The notes below the pieces were generated by a model. It was not told where the DNA came from and did no database searches. It was given only the letters and a program-made list of their open reading frames with translations. From Atlantibacter subterraneus (GTDB lineage: Bacteria > Pseudomonadota > Gammaproteobacteria > Enterobacterales > Enterobacteriaceae), in contig NZ_VLPS01000007.1 of the NCBI RefSeq assembly GCF_007570865.1, positions 62,001 to 126,000 on the forward strand: a stretch of DNA of 64,000 bases, written 5' to 3'. Positions 41,934 through 51,449 of this stretch are shown here, in pieces. Positions within the stretch are counted from its first letter, which is position 1, and each line of letters begins with the position of its first letter. A program made the translations under genes and the position numbers.

Positions 41934-42830
41934 ATGAGTAAGAGCTGGCTGGCGGTGGACTGGGGCACGACGAATTTTCGTGCCTGGCTAATGCACGACG
42001 CGGACGTGGTTTCCGTCATCAATGCGCCCTGCGGCTTATTGCAGGTTGAAAACGGGCAGTTCGAAACGGCGCTGCAAACCCATATCGCCTTGTGGATTGC
42101 CGAATATGGCGCGCTGCCGCTGCTGATGGCTGGCATGGTCGGGTCGCAGCAGGGGTGGGTTAACGTGCCCTACTGTGAGGGGCGTATTGATGCGCAACAG
42201 TTGGCCCAGGGTGCCCATGCGCTGCACACCCGTTGGGGAAGCCAGGGATGGATCTTACCCGGCGTGGCCGGGCACAGCGCCGTGGGCTTGCCGGAAGTCA
42301 TGCGCGGTGAAGAGATCCAACTGGTCGGCCTGATGGCGCTCGCGCCGGCAGAAAATCATCACGCCATTTTGCCGGGTACGCACAGCAAACACGCTACGGT
42401 CGCGCATCAGGCTATTCACGATTTTTCCACCTTTATGACTGGCGAGCTGTATCAGCTGTTAATGGCTCACTCCCTGCTGGGCCGCGATTTACCGCCTCAG
42501 CAGCCTGACAGCCGCGCCTTTGCGCTTGGCGTACAGCACAGCGGCCTGGCTGCCCCGCTGAGCCAGCTGCTGTTTTCGGTACGCACCCTGCGTCTGCGCG
42601 GTGATGTGCCGCTATCCGGCGTCGGCGACTATCTGTCCGGACTGTTAATCGGCCAGGAATTGCGCCAGTGCCCCTCAACCCCTCACTGGATCATCGGCAG
42701 CGATGCGCTGAACGCCCGCTATCAGCAGGCCGCGTCACAGCTGGGTTTAGTGACGGAAGCCCTGTCCGGCGAGCGCTGTTTTATCGCCGGGATGAACCAG
42801 ATACGTCTTTATCTACAAGGAATCGAATGA
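41934..42830 (+). CDS. dgoK: 2-dehydro-3-deoxygalactonokinase (DgoK family)
   Basis: The 298-residue protein phosphorylates 2-keto-3-deoxy sugar acids such as 2-dehydro-3-deoxy-D-galactonate. Family motifs visible are VDWGTTNFRAWL (phosphate-binding), MAGMVGSQQGW, VMRGEEIQLVG, LPGTHSKHA and FMTGELYQLL, matching E. coli DgoK in order. The ATG at 41934 is chosen over an upstream in-frame TTG (41886) because MSKSWLAVDWGTTN starts the fold directly. It overlaps dgoA by an ATGA junction and opens a five-gene operon. Confidence 0.88.
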   Translation: MSKSWLAVDWGTTNFRAWLMHDADVVSVINAPCGLLQVENGQFETALQTHIALWIAEYGALPLLMAGMVGSQQGWVNVPYCEGRIDAQQLAQGAHALHTRWGSQGWILPGVAGHSAVGLPEVMRGEEIQLVGLMALAPAENHHAILPGTHSKHATVAHQAIHDFSTFMTGELYQLLMAHSLLGRDLPPQQPDSRAFALGVQHSGLAAPLSQLLFSVRTLRLRGDVPLSGVGDYLSGLLIGQELRQCPSTPHWIIGSDALNARYQQAASQLGLVTEALSGERCFIAGMNQIRLYLQGIE

Positions 42831-43477
42831 TGGATTACCGCGCCTTTTCGACACTGTGGCAGCAAACGACTCTGCCGCTGGTTGCAATTTTACGTGGCCT
42901 GACGCCTGAAGACGCGCCCGCCGTGGCCGAAGGCTTGCTGGCGGAAGGTTTTACCTGGCTTGAAGTCCCGCTCAACAGCCCGGATGCGCTGACCTCAATC
43001 ACACTACTGCGCGAACTCGTAGGTAGCCGGGGCTACGTTGGCGCGGGCACGGTATTAACCGCACAGCAGGTGGACGCGGTAGCAGACGCGGGCGGACAAA
43101 TCATTATTTCGCCCAACATGAGCGTGGACGTTATCCGCCGCAGCCGCGAACGCGGGTTAATCAGCATGCCTGGCGTGATCACGCCTTCGGAAGCCTTTAC
43201 CGCGCTACAGGCCGGAGCCAGCGCCCTCAAACTGTTCCCGGCGGAAAGCATCGAGCCAGGCACGTTAAGCGCCTGGCGCGCGGTGTTGCCTGCTGAAGTG
43301 GTGTGCCTGCCGGTGGGCGGCATTCAGCCTGATGCTGCGCAAATGCGCGCCTGGCGTAACGCTGGCGCGCAAGGATTTGGTCTGGGCGGCGGGCTATACC
43401 GCCGCGCGGACGACGCTCAGAAAGTACAACAAAAAGCCCGCGACTATCGCGAGGCGTGGCGCAACAGCCACAGATAA
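42827..43477 (+). CDS. dgoA: 2-dehydro-3-deoxy-6-phosphogalactonate aldolase (DgoA/KDPG family)
   Basis: DgoA cleaves the phosphorylated keto-deoxy acid to pyruvate and glyceraldehyde 3-phosphate. The 216 residues form a KDPG-type TIM barrel with LVAILRG near the start, the catalytic glutamate in EVPLNSPDAL, IISPNM, and the Schiff-base lysine in ALKLFPAE. Two ATG codons (42827 and 42830) are in frame; the first gives the ATGA overlap with dgoK. Confidence 0.9.
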   Translation: MMDYRAFSTLWQQTTLPLVAILRGLTPEDAPAVAEGLLAEGFTWLEVPLNSPDALTSITLLRELVGSRGYVGAGTVLTAQQVDAVADAGGQIIISPNMSVDVIRRSRERGLISMPGVITPSEAFTALQAGASALKLFPAESIEPGTLSAWRAVLPAEVVCLPVGGIQPDAAQMRAWRNAGAQGFGLGGGLYRRADDAQKVQQKARDYREAWRNSHR

Positions 43478-43509
43478 CAACACAACCCTACAACCTTACT
43501 GAGGTCCGT

Positions 43510-44886
43510 ATGAACACTGACTCTACACACAGCGAAGCCAGTAAAAATGAGGTCTACCGCAAAGTCACCCGGCGGCTGATCCCTTTTTTGATCCTGTGCT
43601 ACTTCTTCGCCTATCTGGACAGGGTGAACGTGGGGTTCGCCAAACTCCACATGCAGGATGCGCTTAACCTGAGCGACACGGTTTACGGCATCGGTGCCGG
43701 GATCTTCTTTATCGGCTATTTCATTTTCGAACTGCCCAGCAACCTGCTGATGCAGCGCTTTGGGCCACGCTTCTGGATCGCCCGCATTATGGTGAGTTGG
43801 GCGGTGCTGTCGTGCCTCACCATGTTTGTCACCACCCCGACCCAGTTTTATATCGTGCGCTTTTTGCTGGGCGTGGCGGAAGCGGGCTTCTTCCCGGGGA
43901 TCGTGTTTTATCTCACCCTGTGGTTCCCGTCGTGGCGCTCGGCGCGCACCCTCGGCCTGTTTATCCTGGTGACGCCGCTGTCCACTATTATCGGCAGCCC
44001 GCTGTCCGGGTTCATCCTGAAGATGTTCGAAGGAGTGGGTCACCTGCATAACTGGCAGTGGCTGTTCCTGGTGGAAGCGATCCCGTCATTCCTGCTGGCG
44101 TTTGTAGTGCTGCGCTACCTGGATAACAACGTGGAATCGGCCCACTGGCTGACGGCGCAAGAGAAGGACATTATCGCGCGCGATCTGGAGCAGGATCGGA
44201 TCAATAAGATCGCCGCTAACGCCGGCAAAGCGCCCACCAGCCTGAGCGCCATGTTCCGCAACAAGTTCGTCTGGTTACTGGCGCTGATCTTCTTCAGCTT
44301 CAACATCGGCTATTACGGGATCAACTTCTGGCTGCCGTCGATCATTAAATCTTCCGGCGTGAAGGACGACTTCGCCATTGGCCTGCTGGCGGCGCTGCCG
44401 TACATCTTTGGCGCGGCGTTTATGGTCTGGAACAGCCGCCATTCGGATCTGAAACAGGAGCGCCGCTGGCATATCGCTATTCCGGCGCTGATCGGTGCGG
44501 TAGGGCTGACGCTCAGCGCCTCCAGCAGCGGGTCCACCTTCTGGATGATGGCGTGGATCTGCCTGGCGATGTCCGGCACTTTAGCGCTGATCCCCACCTA
44601 TATGAGCCTGCCCGGCACGCTGCTTTCCGGTACTGCCGCCGCTGCGGGCATCGCCCTGGTGAACTCTATCGGCAACCTGGCGGGCTTCTTCGGCCCTACG
44701 GTGCTGGGCTATCTCAAAGACACCACCGGCAGCGCCAACGCCGGTCTGTATATCCTGGCGGGTTTTCTGGTGCTGTGCGCGCCGCTGATGTTCTTACTGC
44801 CCGCCAGGCTGGTAAACCCGAAATCCAAAGCCGCTGCCACGGCGCAGCGTGAAGAAACAGGCACGATGAAGAGAGGTCATATATGA
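43510..44886 (+). CDS. MFS sugar-acid transporter (DgoT/anion:cation symporter family)
   Basis: The 458-residue protein has twelve membrane helices and belongs to the ACS branch of the major facilitator superfamily, which carries hexonates and glucarate with protons. Visible family features are [14 protein letters not shown] in helix 1, [17 protein letters not shown] in helix 2 and [14 protein letters not shown] in helix 4. It resembles DgoT and the GudP/GarP group; exact substrate is open. The ATG at 43510 follows GAGG, and its end overlaps the dehydratase start by ATGA. Confidence 0.85.
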   Translation: MNTDSTHSEASKNEVYRKVTRRLIPFLILCYFFAYLDRVNVGFAKLHMQDALNLSDTVYGIGAGIFFIGYFIFELPSNLLMQRFGPRFWIARIMVSWAVLSCLTMFVTTPTQFYIVRFLLGVAEAGFFPGIVFYLTLWFPSWRSARTLGLFILVTPLSTIIGSPLSGFILKMFEGVGHLHNWQWLFLVEAIPSFLLAFVVLRYLDNNVESAHWLTAQEKDIIARDLEQDRINKIAANAGKAPTSLSAMFRNKFVWLLALIFFSFNIGYYGINFWLPSIIKSSGVKDDFAIGLLAALPYIFGAAFMVWNSRHSDLKQERRWHIAIPALIGAVGLTLSASSSGSTFWMMAWICLAMSGTLALIPTYMSLPGTLLSGTAAAAGIALVNSIGNLAGFFGPTVLGYLKDTTGSANAGLYILAGFLVLCAPLMFLLPARLVNPKSKAAATAQREETGTMKRGHI

Positions 44887-46598
44887 GCAGTTGTGGCACG
44901 GGATGCGGTGGCGGTTGTGGTGGCCACTTTAACCCGGTTCTCAGTGGTGATGACGGCGCGCTGAAGCGCGCCCTGTATAAGTCGATGGGCCATACCGATG
45001 AGCAATTGCGTCGGCCCGTGATCGCCGTGGTCAACAGCTACACCAACGCCACGGCAGGCCATGCCAATCTCAATGAACTGACGGCGGAAGTGCTCAAAGG
45101 CATCGATGAGGCAGGTGGGGTGGGCATGGTGTTTGGCACTATCGCGCCCTGCGACGGCATCGCCGAAGGGCATCTCGGGATGCGCTACATTCTGGCGGCC
45201 AGGGAGGTGATCGTCAGCTCCATCGAGGTGATGATGCGCGCCCACCGTTTTGACGGCATGGTATTGCTCGGCTCGTGCGACAAAATCGTCCCGGCGATGC
45301 TGATGGCCGCCGCGCGTCTTGATGTCCCGGCGATCCTGGTGAACGGCGGGCCGATGTATCCGGCGGAATATAAAGGCAAACACTGGGACGGCAATATTGT
45401 CACCGAGGCCATCGGCTGGAAGCGGCGCGGCGAAATCGATGAGGCGGAGTTCCGCCATATTGAAGATATCGCCGAGCCGGGGCCGGGCTCCTGCACCATG
45501 TATGGCACCGCCAATACCATGTGCTGCATCGCTGAAGTGCTGGGTATGAGCCTGCCGGGCAGCAGCACCTTGCCCGCTATCTCTCGCGAGCGCCGCGACT
45601 GTGCTTACGCCACCGGGTTGAGGGCGGTGGATCTGGTTAAAACTGGCGTTAACGCCCGTCAGATCATCACCCGGGAATCGATCCATAACGCCATGGTCTA
45701 TCTGCTGGCGACCGGCGGTTCCACCAATGCGATCCTGCATCTTCAGGCGATTTATTACGAAGCGGAACTGGGCGAGCTGCCGCTCGCCGCGTTTGACCAA
45801 CTGAGCTACAGCGTGCCGCTGGTGGCCTCGCTCTATCCGGCATCTGAACATGACATGATCGATTTCTGGGAAGCAGGCGGCGTGGCGGCGGTAGAAAAAG
45901 AGATCGCCTCGCTGCTGCATACCGACTGTCTGACGGTGAACGGCCAGACCAAAGGCGAATGGCTGGCGGGCGTCCCGCGCTCGCGCCGCCCGGAAGTGAT
46001 CCACACGCTGGCGATCCCGGTGCGTAACGAAGCGGGCGTGGCCGTACTACACGGCAATCTCTCGCCGCTGGGCTGTGTGGTGAAACCGGCGGCGGTGCCG
46101 GAACATCTGATGCTCTTTACCGGTCCTGCGGTGGTGTTCAACAGCGAAGACGAATCGGTCGAAGCGATCCTGTCCGGCGATATTCAGCCGGGCAGCGTGC
46201 TGGTGCTGCGCTATGAGGGGCCGAAAGGCGGGCCGGGGATGCCGGAAATGTACAAGCCGATGAAGTGCCTGGAAGGGATGGGCTTATCTGACAGCTGCGC
46301 GTTAATCACCGATGGCCGTTTCTCTGGCTCCAACCGCGGGCTGTTTGTCGGCCATATTTCACCGGAGGCCAGCGACGGCGGTGAACTGGCGCTGGTAGAG
46401 CAGGGCGACATCATCACCATTAATATCCCTGAACGTACCCTGACGTTGCAGGTAGACGACGCCGAGCTGGCGGCGCGCCAGGCCCGCTGGCAGCCGGTAG
46501 ACAAACAGGTGCCGCGTGGCTTTTTACGGTTGTATCGCCGCTGGGCCGCTCCTGCCGCACAGGGCGCGGTGCTGGCCGACCGGGAGGAAAACCTATGA
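44883..46598 (+). CDS. IlvD/Edd-family sugar-acid dehydratase
   Basis: The 571-residue protein is an iron-sulfur dehydratase of the IlvD/EDD family, which removes water from sugar acids to give 2-keto-3-deoxy acids. Cluster cysteines are expected at C90 (IAPCDG), C132 (GSCDK) and C204 ([10 protein letters not shown]), with the family motifs [16 protein letters not shown] and [12 protein letters not shown] near the end. It replaces the enolase-type DgoD expected with dgoK and dgoA. The N terminus carries an unusual Cys/Gly-rich stretch with C4, C8 and C12. Sequence type suggests L-arabonate, D-xylonate or galactonate as substrates; I cannot choose among them. Confidence 0.87.
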   Translation: MSSCGTGCGGGCGGHFNPVLSGDDGALKRALYKSMGHTDEQLRRPVIAVVNSYTNATAGHANLNELTAEVLKGIDEAGGVGMVFGTIAPCDGIAEGHLGMRYILAAREVIVSSIEVMMRAHRFDGMVLLGSCDKIVPAMLMAAARLDVPAILVNGGPMYPAEYKGKHWDGNIVTEAIGWKRRGEIDEAEFRHIEDIAEPGPGSCTMYGTANTMCCIAEVLGMSLPGSSTLPAISRERRDCAYATGLRAVDLVKTGVNARQIITRESIHNAMVYLLATGGSTNAILHLQAIYYEAELGELPLAAFDQLSYSVPLVASLYPASEHDMIDFWEAGGVAAVEKEIASLLHTDCLTVNGQTKGEWLAGVPRSRRPEVIHTLAIPVRNEAGVAVLHGNLSPLGCVVKPAAVPEHLMLFTGPAVVFNSEDESVEAILSGDIQPGSVLVLRYEGPKGGPGMPEMYKPMKCLEGMGLSDSCALITDGRFSGSNRGLFVGHISPEASDGGELALVEQGDIITINIPERTLTLQVDDAELAARQARWQPVDKQVPRGFLRLYRRWAAPAAQGAVLADREENL

Positions 46599-47488
46599 GC
46601 AGCGTTGCCGCCATTAAAGGCGTAAACCCCATCGCCGCGGTGCCGTTTCGCGCCGACGGCGAGCTGGACGAAACCAGCTTCAGCAACATGCTGGGGCATC
46701 TGGCGGGGACCGGCATCGACGGCCTCACGCTGTTCGGTATTGCCAGCGAATTTCCAAAATTGTCGGATGACGAGCGCGAACGTCTGGCGGCGCGATTTAT
46801 CAGCGATCTCGCGGGCAGCGGGGTGTTTCGCGCCATGTCGGTTACCGATCATTCAACGGAACTGGCGGTGAAGCGCGCACGGCGCTACCAGCAAATGGGT
46901 GCGGATGCGCTGATGCTGCTGCCGCCGTTCTTCCTGAAGCCCAGCCCGCAGGCGGTGGCGAGCCATATCAACCAGGTGCTGGAGGCGGTCACGATCCCGG
47001 TGATGGTGCAGTACGCTCCCGGCGAAACCGGCCTGCCGATACCGCCGGAAGAACTGGCTCAGGTGGCGCAGCGCTATCCGCACGCGGTATTTAAAATTGA
47101 ATGCAATCCGCCGGTGGAATACACCCGCGAGTTTTTGCAGCAGGCACCCGGTGCGCATGTGCTGAACGGCTATGCCGGGCTGTATATGCTGCAAATGCTG
47201 GCGGCGGGCGGCAAGGGCGTGATGCCAGGCTGCTCGTTCAGCGAAGTTTATGTGCAGATCTACCGCGCCTGGCGTGAAGGCCGCATCGCCCAGGCGGAGG
47301 CGCTGCATCAGCGTTTACTCCCCTGGATCACCCGCTGGATGAGCCACTGCGAGTACATCATCCAGGTAGAGAAAACCATCCTCCAGCGGCGCGGCGTTAT
47401 CGCCAGCGACTATTGCCGTCATCCCGGTTGGGCGCTAAGTCCGGAGGATCACCGGGACATCGACACGTTTTTGGCGATGTTTTTGTAA
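46595..47488 (+). CDS. DapA-family (DHDPS/NAL) aldolase or dehydratase acting on a keto-deoxy sugar acid
   Basis: The 297-residue TIM barrel belongs to the dihydrodipicolinate synthase / N-acetylneuraminate lyase superfamily. The Schiff-base lysine is in [10 protein letters not shown] and the proton-relay tyrosine in [11 protein letters not shown]. In this position it could be a 2-keto-3-deoxy-sugar-acid aldolase or an L-2-keto-3-deoxyarabonate dehydratase. The ATGA overlap with the dehydratase gene places it in the same operon. Having both this and DgoA means that two cleavage routes are encoded together. Confidence 0.8.
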   Translation: MSSVAAIKGVNPIAAVPFRADGELDETSFSNMLGHLAGTGIDGLTLFGIASEFPKLSDDERERLAARFISDLAGSGVFRAMSVTDHSTELAVKRARRYQQMGADALMLLPPFFLKPSPQAVASHINQVLEAVTIPVMVQYAPGETGLPIPPEELAQVAQRYPHAVFKIECNPPVEYTREFLQQAPGAHVLNGYAGLYMLQMLAAGGKGVMPGCSFSEVYVQIYRAWREGRIAQAEALHQRLLPWITRWMSHCEYIIQVEKTILQRRGVIASDYCRHPGWALSPEDHRDIDTFLAMFL

Positions 47489-47494
47489 CCCCTG

Positions 47495-47516
47495 AAGGCC
47501 GCCGCCCGGCGGCCTT
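47495..47516. terminator. bidirectional terminator at the end of the sugar-acid operon
   Basis: AAGGCCGCCG-CC-CGGCGGCCTT is a perfect 10-bp stem between convergent genes; it overlaps the yqjI stop codon by two bases. Confidence 0.7.
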
Positions 47517-48081
47517 ACAGCTGGGCAATGTCCAGCGCGGCTCTGTCGATCACGCCAACGATCCGCTTCAGCGTCTGGGCGTCGATTTCCGACTGATTAA
47601 CCCGCAAATCCAGCACCGCTTTCATATTATCCAGCGCGCGTTTTAAATCCGGGTTTTTACGCAGCTCATGCCCGATGGCGCGGGCAGTCATGCGGGCGCG
47701 GATGTGTTCGAGGTGCTCGCGATTGTCGTTAAGCCAGGCCTCGCCGTCCGGCGTGATGGCGATTTTTTTACGCCCGGCGTCGTCGTCGCTGAACGCGATA
47801 AACGCCTGTTCTTCAAGAAAATCCAGCGTTGGGTAGATCACGCCGGGGCTGGGCGTGTAGTGGCCGCCGGTCAGGGCTTCGATCTCTTTAATCAATTCAT
47901 AACCGTGGCTCGCGCCGCGCGTCAAAATATCTAACAGCACCACGCGCAGTTCGCCGTGACCAAAAAAGCGCGCGCGGCGTTTACGCCCCTCGCCGCCGTG
48001 GCCGCGTTTTTCGCAAGGTTCATGATGGCGTTCGTCGTCATGAGCGTGACAGTGATGGGTATGCCGGTGTTGATGTCTCAT
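47515..48081 (-). CDS. yqjI: PadR-family nickel/iron-responsive regulator YqjI
   Basis: YqjI represses yqjH and itself, with repression relieved by nickel in E. coli. The 188 residues start with a metal-binding His/Cys-rich region (about residues 1-28, with HRHTHHCHAHDDERHH), followed by a PadR winged helix (LRVVLLDILTRGASHGYEL, then SPGVIYPTLDFLEEQ) and a C-terminal dimerisation helix. It is divergent from yqjH, with its likely operators in between. Confidence 0.94.
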   Translation of the reverse strand: MRHQHRHTHHCHAHDDERHHEPCEKRGHGGEGRKRRARFFGHGELRVVLLDILTRGASHGYELIKEIEALTGGHYTPSPGVIYPTLDFLEEQAFIAFSDDDAGRKKIAITPDGEAWLNDNREHLEHIRARMTARAIGHELRKNPDLKRALDNMKAVLDLRVNQSEIDAQTLKRIVGVIDRAALDIAQL

Positions 48082-48095
48082 GGTTGGCTCCTTAT

Positions 48096-48109
48096 TTAGA
48101 TATATCTAA
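48096..48109 (-). promoter_or_regulatory. YqjI operator at the yqjI promoter
   Basis: TTAGATATATCTAA is a perfect 14-bp palindrome 14 bases upstream of the yqjI start, followed by a further TATATCTAA half-site (48112-48120). A near copy lies before yqjH, which supports autoregulation. Confidence 0.6.
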
Positions 48110-48250
48110 TTTATATCTAAAAAAAGAGATAACGCAATAATGGATTCACTTAAAACTATTAACTTCATGTTTTTAGGTGATTTTTAATGATATTTTAACG
48201 ATCCGTGCCCAATCGCTTAGCCACTCTAAAAAAAACTTGCCAGCCACTCA

Positions 48251-48269
48251 GATAACAATCATTATCATT
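48251..48269 (+). promoter_or_regulatory. candidate Fur box upstream of yqjH
   Basis: GATAACAATCATTATCATT contains a 7-1-7 Fur site with a perfect right half (ATTATCA) and 5/7 left half. yqjH is Fur-repressed in E. coli. Confidence 0.75.
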
Positions 48270-48274
48270 TAAAA

Positions 48275-48288
48275 TTCGATATATCTAA
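48275..48288 (+). promoter_or_regulatory. YqjI operator at the yqjH promoter
   Basis: TTCGATATATCTAA differs by one base from the palindrome in front of yqjI. It lies between the Fur box and the yqjH start, so both repressors can act on this promoter. Confidence 0.6.
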
Positions 48289-48309
48289 ACTTAGCGAGCG
48301 GGATTGACT

Positions 48310-49062
48310 ATGACAACTTCTTACCCTCAGCGTGTGCGCAACGATCTGCGTTTTCGCGAAATTACCGTTTTAAGCAGCAGCTATGTCAGCGGTTTTCAGC
48401 GTATCGTCTTCGGCGGCGATGCGCTGGCGGGCTTTACCTCACAGGGCTTTGACGATCACATCAAACTGTTTTTCCCGGAGCCGGGGCAGCCGTTTACCCC
48501 ACCGGAAATCACCGAGTCGGGGATTGTCTGGCCTGGCGATACGCGTCCGCAGTCCCGCGATTACACGCCGCTGTTTGATGAGCAAACCCAGCAACTGACG
48601 ATTGATTTCTGGGTGCATGACGGCGGCGTGGCCAGCGCCTGGGCCGTGGCGGCGCGAGCAGGCGATACGCTGTGCATCGGCGGGCCGCGCGGTTCGCTGG
48701 TGGTGCCGCTGGAATATTCGTGGCAGCTCTACGTGTGTGACGAATCCGGCTTACCGGCGCTGCGCCGCCGTCTTGAAGCGCTGCGTGACGCGGGCGTGCA
48801 GGCGCAATGCCGCGCTATCGTCAGCATCACCGATGACGCCTGCAAAGAGTATCTGGCCCATTTGCCCGACGCGAATATCGACTGGGTGGTGGGTCATGAC
48901 GCGGCGGTGGTAGAGCAGCATCTTCAGGCCATCGCCTGGCCGACGGAGGATTATTTCGTCTGGATCACCGGAGAAGGCAAACTGGCGAAAAGCCTGGCCG
49001 ATCGCTATACCCATCAGCTCGATCAGCAGTTGGTGCGTGCCGTCGCGTACTGGCATGCCTGA
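48310..49062 (+). CDS. yqjH: NADPH-dependent ferric-siderophore reductase YqjH
   Basis: YqjH is a siderophore-interacting flavoprotein (ViuB/SIP family) that reduces ferric triscatecholates. The 250 residues have a FAD-binding barrel with RDYTPLFDEQ and an NADPH-binding half with FWVHDGGVASAWA, GGPRGS and FVWITGEGKLAKSL. I prefer the ATG at 48310 over a TTG two codons upstream. It follows Fur and YqjI sites. Confidence 0.94.
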   Translation: MTTSYPQRVRNDLRFREITVLSSSYVSGFQRIVFGGDALAGFTSQGFDDHIKLFFPEPGQPFTPPEITESGIVWPGDTRPQSRDYTPLFDEQTQQLTIDFWVHDGGVASAWAVAARAGDTLCIGGPRGSLVVPLEYSWQLYVCDESGLPALRRRLEALRDAGVQAQCRAIVSITDDACKEYLAHLPDANIDWVVGHDAAVVEQHLQAIAWPTEDYFVWITGEGKLAKSLADRYTHQLDQQLVRAVAYWHA

Positions 49063-49079
49063 TCTTTTGCGTTAACGTA

Positions 49080-49108
49080 CGGCAAGCGGGTCCATAGCTT
49101 GCCGTTTT
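49080..49108 (+). terminator. intrinsic terminator after yqjH
   Basis: CGGCAAGC and GCTTGCCG form a perfect 8-bp stem with a 9-base loop followed directly by TTTTGTT. It separates yqjH from the uhp-type operon. Confidence 0.8.
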
Positions 49109-49194
49109 GTTACATCCGTTACATATTACCAACATGAATATTGCCTCCTGAACCTTATGGCGCATTATGGCGCGGTTCAGTAAGGGGAAGCGTC

Positions 49195-49824
49195 ATGATT
49201 GGTGTGGTGTTAGTGGATGACCATGTGGTCGTTCGATCGGGTTTCGTCCAGCTACTTAGCCTGGAAGAGGACATTACGGTGCTGGGCCAGTACAGCAGCG
49301 CTGCCGAAGCGTGGCCGGTGTTATCGCGCCAGCCGGTGGACGTGGCGGTACTGGATGTGGCGATGCCCGATGAAAACGGATTAAGTTTGCTTAAGCGTCT
49401 GCGCGCTCGCCAGCCAGGTTTTCGCGCCATTATCCTCAGCATTTACGACACCCCGGCGTTTGTGCAAAGTGCGCTGGACGCCGGGGCGTGCGGCTATTTA
49501 ACCAAGCGCTGCGGCCCGGAAGAGCTGGTGCACGCGGTGCGCTCGGTGGGGCTTGGCGGGCATTACCTGTGCGCCGATGCGTTAAAAGCGCTGCGTGGCG
49601 GCGCGGAGCCGGCGCGCGTATTGCAGGTATTAACCCCCCGCGAGCGTGAAGTGTTTGATCTGCTGGTGCGCGGCGAGAGCGTAAAATCCATCGCGCTACA
49701 GCTCGATCTCAGCCATAAAACGGTTCACGTCCACCGGGCCAACGTATTGGGCAAATTGCAGTGCGCCACCACCATCGAACTGGTGCATTTTGCCCTGGAA
49801 CATCAGCTACTGACGGGGCATTGA
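49195..49824 (+). CDS. UhpA-type response regulator
   Basis: The 209-residue protein has a receiver domain with phosphoacceptor D54 (AVLDVAMPDENG) and a C-terminal LuxR helix-turn-helix (LTPREREVFDLLVRGESV, then LDLSHKTVHVHRAN). It resembles UhpA of E. coli, which activates hexose-phosphate uptake, but is clearly diverged. Its stop overlaps the kinase start (TGATG), so the two-component pair is coupled. Likely target is the downstream transporter operon. Confidence 0.82.
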   Translation: MIGVVLVDDHVVVRSGFVQLLSLEEDITVLGQYSSAAEAWPVLSRQPVDVAVLDVAMPDENGLSLLKRLRARQPGFRAIILSIYDTPAFVQSALDAGACGYLTKRCGPEELVHAVRSVGLGGHYLCADALKALRGGAEPARVLQVLTPREREVFDLLVRGESVKSIALQLDLSHKTVHVHRANVLGKLQCATTIELVHFALEHQLLTGH

Positions 49825-51365
49825 TGCGCCGTTCTCTCCGCCAGATTGTCCTGTCGCTGTTTATCATGCTGGCCTGGGGGCCTGGCTGGTTGATGCTCTG
49901 GACCATCAGTTTTTACCTCACGCGCAACGGCCAGCAGGCGGCGCTGTTGCTGCCCCACGGCGTCCAGCTGGCGCTGCTGATTTTGCTGGCGCGCCGCTAC
50001 TGGCCTGCGCTGTTTATCCCGCAAATCGGCCTGTCGCTGTGGCTGTGGCACGAGCAGCTAATTAACGGCGGCGCGATGGCGCTCGCGCCGTTTATCACCG
50101 CCATTCCGGCGCTGCTGACCCAGCATTTCTGGCACCGCTTTCCGCTTTACTGGCAACGGCTGTCGCTATTGTTAAGCGCGGTGGCGGGGTCGGCGTTGCT
50201 CAATACGCTGTTGCTGACGCCGGTTATCGAAAGCCGCGCCACGCTGATCCTGCTGGCGTCGTTCACCGGCGGCGTGTTGCTGACGCCGTTTGTCTATCTG
50301 GTCTTTGACTATTTACGTCAGCAGCATCGCTATCAGCTGTTAGGGCTGGAGACGCGCAACCCGCCGCTGCGCACCTCGCTGCTGCTCTGGTGCAGCCTGT
50401 TTTTTATTATCGGCATCGGCACCCAGATGGTGCTGTCGCCGGAAATCGAACGGCTGCTGCTGATTGTGGTGTTCTTACCCAATGTGGTGATGGCGTGGAA
50501 ATTCGGCTGGCAGGGCGGGGTGCTGGCGGCGCTGCTCGGCAGCATGATGATCACCACCGTGCGCCAGGTCGGCAGCGGGTTCAGCGACTTAATGGAACTG
50601 GAAATTTTCCTCTCCACCCAGGCGCTGCTGGGCATCGGTCTCGGCATCGCGATCAGCCGCCAGGAGCAGCTGGCCAGCAATCTCGACCACTACCGCCAGC
50701 GGCTGGAAGTGGAGCTGGACGCGCGGCGGGCGCTCACCGAAAAGCTGATCCACGCCGAAGAAGATACCCGCAAGCTGCTGGCCCGGGAGCTGCACGATGA
50801 GATTGGCCAAAACATCACGGCGATCCAGATTCAGTCGCAGCTGGTGAAGCGGGTGAGCGATAACCGTACCGCGCTGATGGCGGGGGAGCAGATCAGCGAA
50901 CTGGCCCAGCGCATTCACCACTCCACGCGCCAGTTGTTGCGCCAGCTGCGCCCGCCAGTGCTCGATCAAATGGCGTTCGATGAAGCCCTGCACCATCTGG
51001 TGCGAGAATTTGCCTTCCCCGAGCGCGGTATTCGCTGCCGTTTCCACTATCAACTCGCCGCGCCGCCGGACAACGAAACCGTAGTGTTTACCCTGTATCG
51101 CCTGTTGCAGGAGCTGCTGAACAACGTCGCCAAACACGCCCAGGCCACGGAAGTGGACATCACTCTCAGCCAGTCGCCCGGCTTCGTGCATCTGGTGGTG
51201 AGCGATAACGGCGTCGGCGTGCTGCCAGGCCGCGCGCCGGGCTTTGGCATCCAGGGCATGAGCGAGCGGGTACAGGCGCTGGGGGGCGAACTGCTGCTGG
51301 AAAGCCAGTCTGGCGTGCGGGTAACTGTTAACTTGCCCACACTTTTGCCACAAAACTCGCTGTAA
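49824..51365 (+). CDS. UhpB-type membrane histidine kinase
   Basis: The 513-residue protein has about eight membrane segments (MASE1-like, residues 8-290), then a HisKA_3 dimerisation helix with the phosphorylated histidine in RELHDEIGQNITAIQ, and an HATPase domain with ELLNNVAKHAQA and DNGVGVLPGRAPGFGIQGM. It belongs to the UhpB group that receives its signal from a UhpC-type partner. It is followed after 84 bases by that partner gene. Confidence 0.83.
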   Translation: MRRSLRQIVLSLFIMLAWGPGWLMLWTISFYLTRNGQQAALLLPHGVQLALLILLARRYWPALFIPQIGLSLWLWHEQLINGGAMALAPFITAIPALLTQHFWHRFPLYWQRLSLLLSAVAGSALLNTLLLTPVIESRATLILLASFTGGVLLTPFVYLVFDYLRQQHRYQLLGLETRNPPLRTSLLLWCSLFFIIGIGTQMVLSPEIERLLLIVVFLPNVVMAWKFGWQGGVLAALLGSMMITTVRQVGSGFSDLMELEIFLSTQALLGIGLGIAISRQEQLASNLDHYRQRLEVELDARRALTEKLIHAEEDTRKLLARELHDEIGQNITAIQIQSQLVKRVSDNRTALMAGEQISELAQRIHHSTRQLLRQLRPPVLDQMAFDEALHHLVREFAFPERGIRCRFHYQLAAPPDNETVVFTLYRLLQELLNNVAKHAQATEVDITLSQSPGFVHLVVSDNGVGVLPGRAPGFGIQGMSERVQALGGELLLESQSGVRVTVNLPTLLPQNSL

Positions 51366-51449
51366 CCAGGAAAAAGTCTTAGTCACCCTGGAACGACTCT
51401 CATCCCTTTTCGCGGGCCATTTCCTACATTCAACTGGCCGGAGACAGCC

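Noticed and set aside
44877-46004. Long minus-strand open frame opposite the dehydratase
   Set aside because: Composition and position are those of an antisense shadow of a GC-rich gene.
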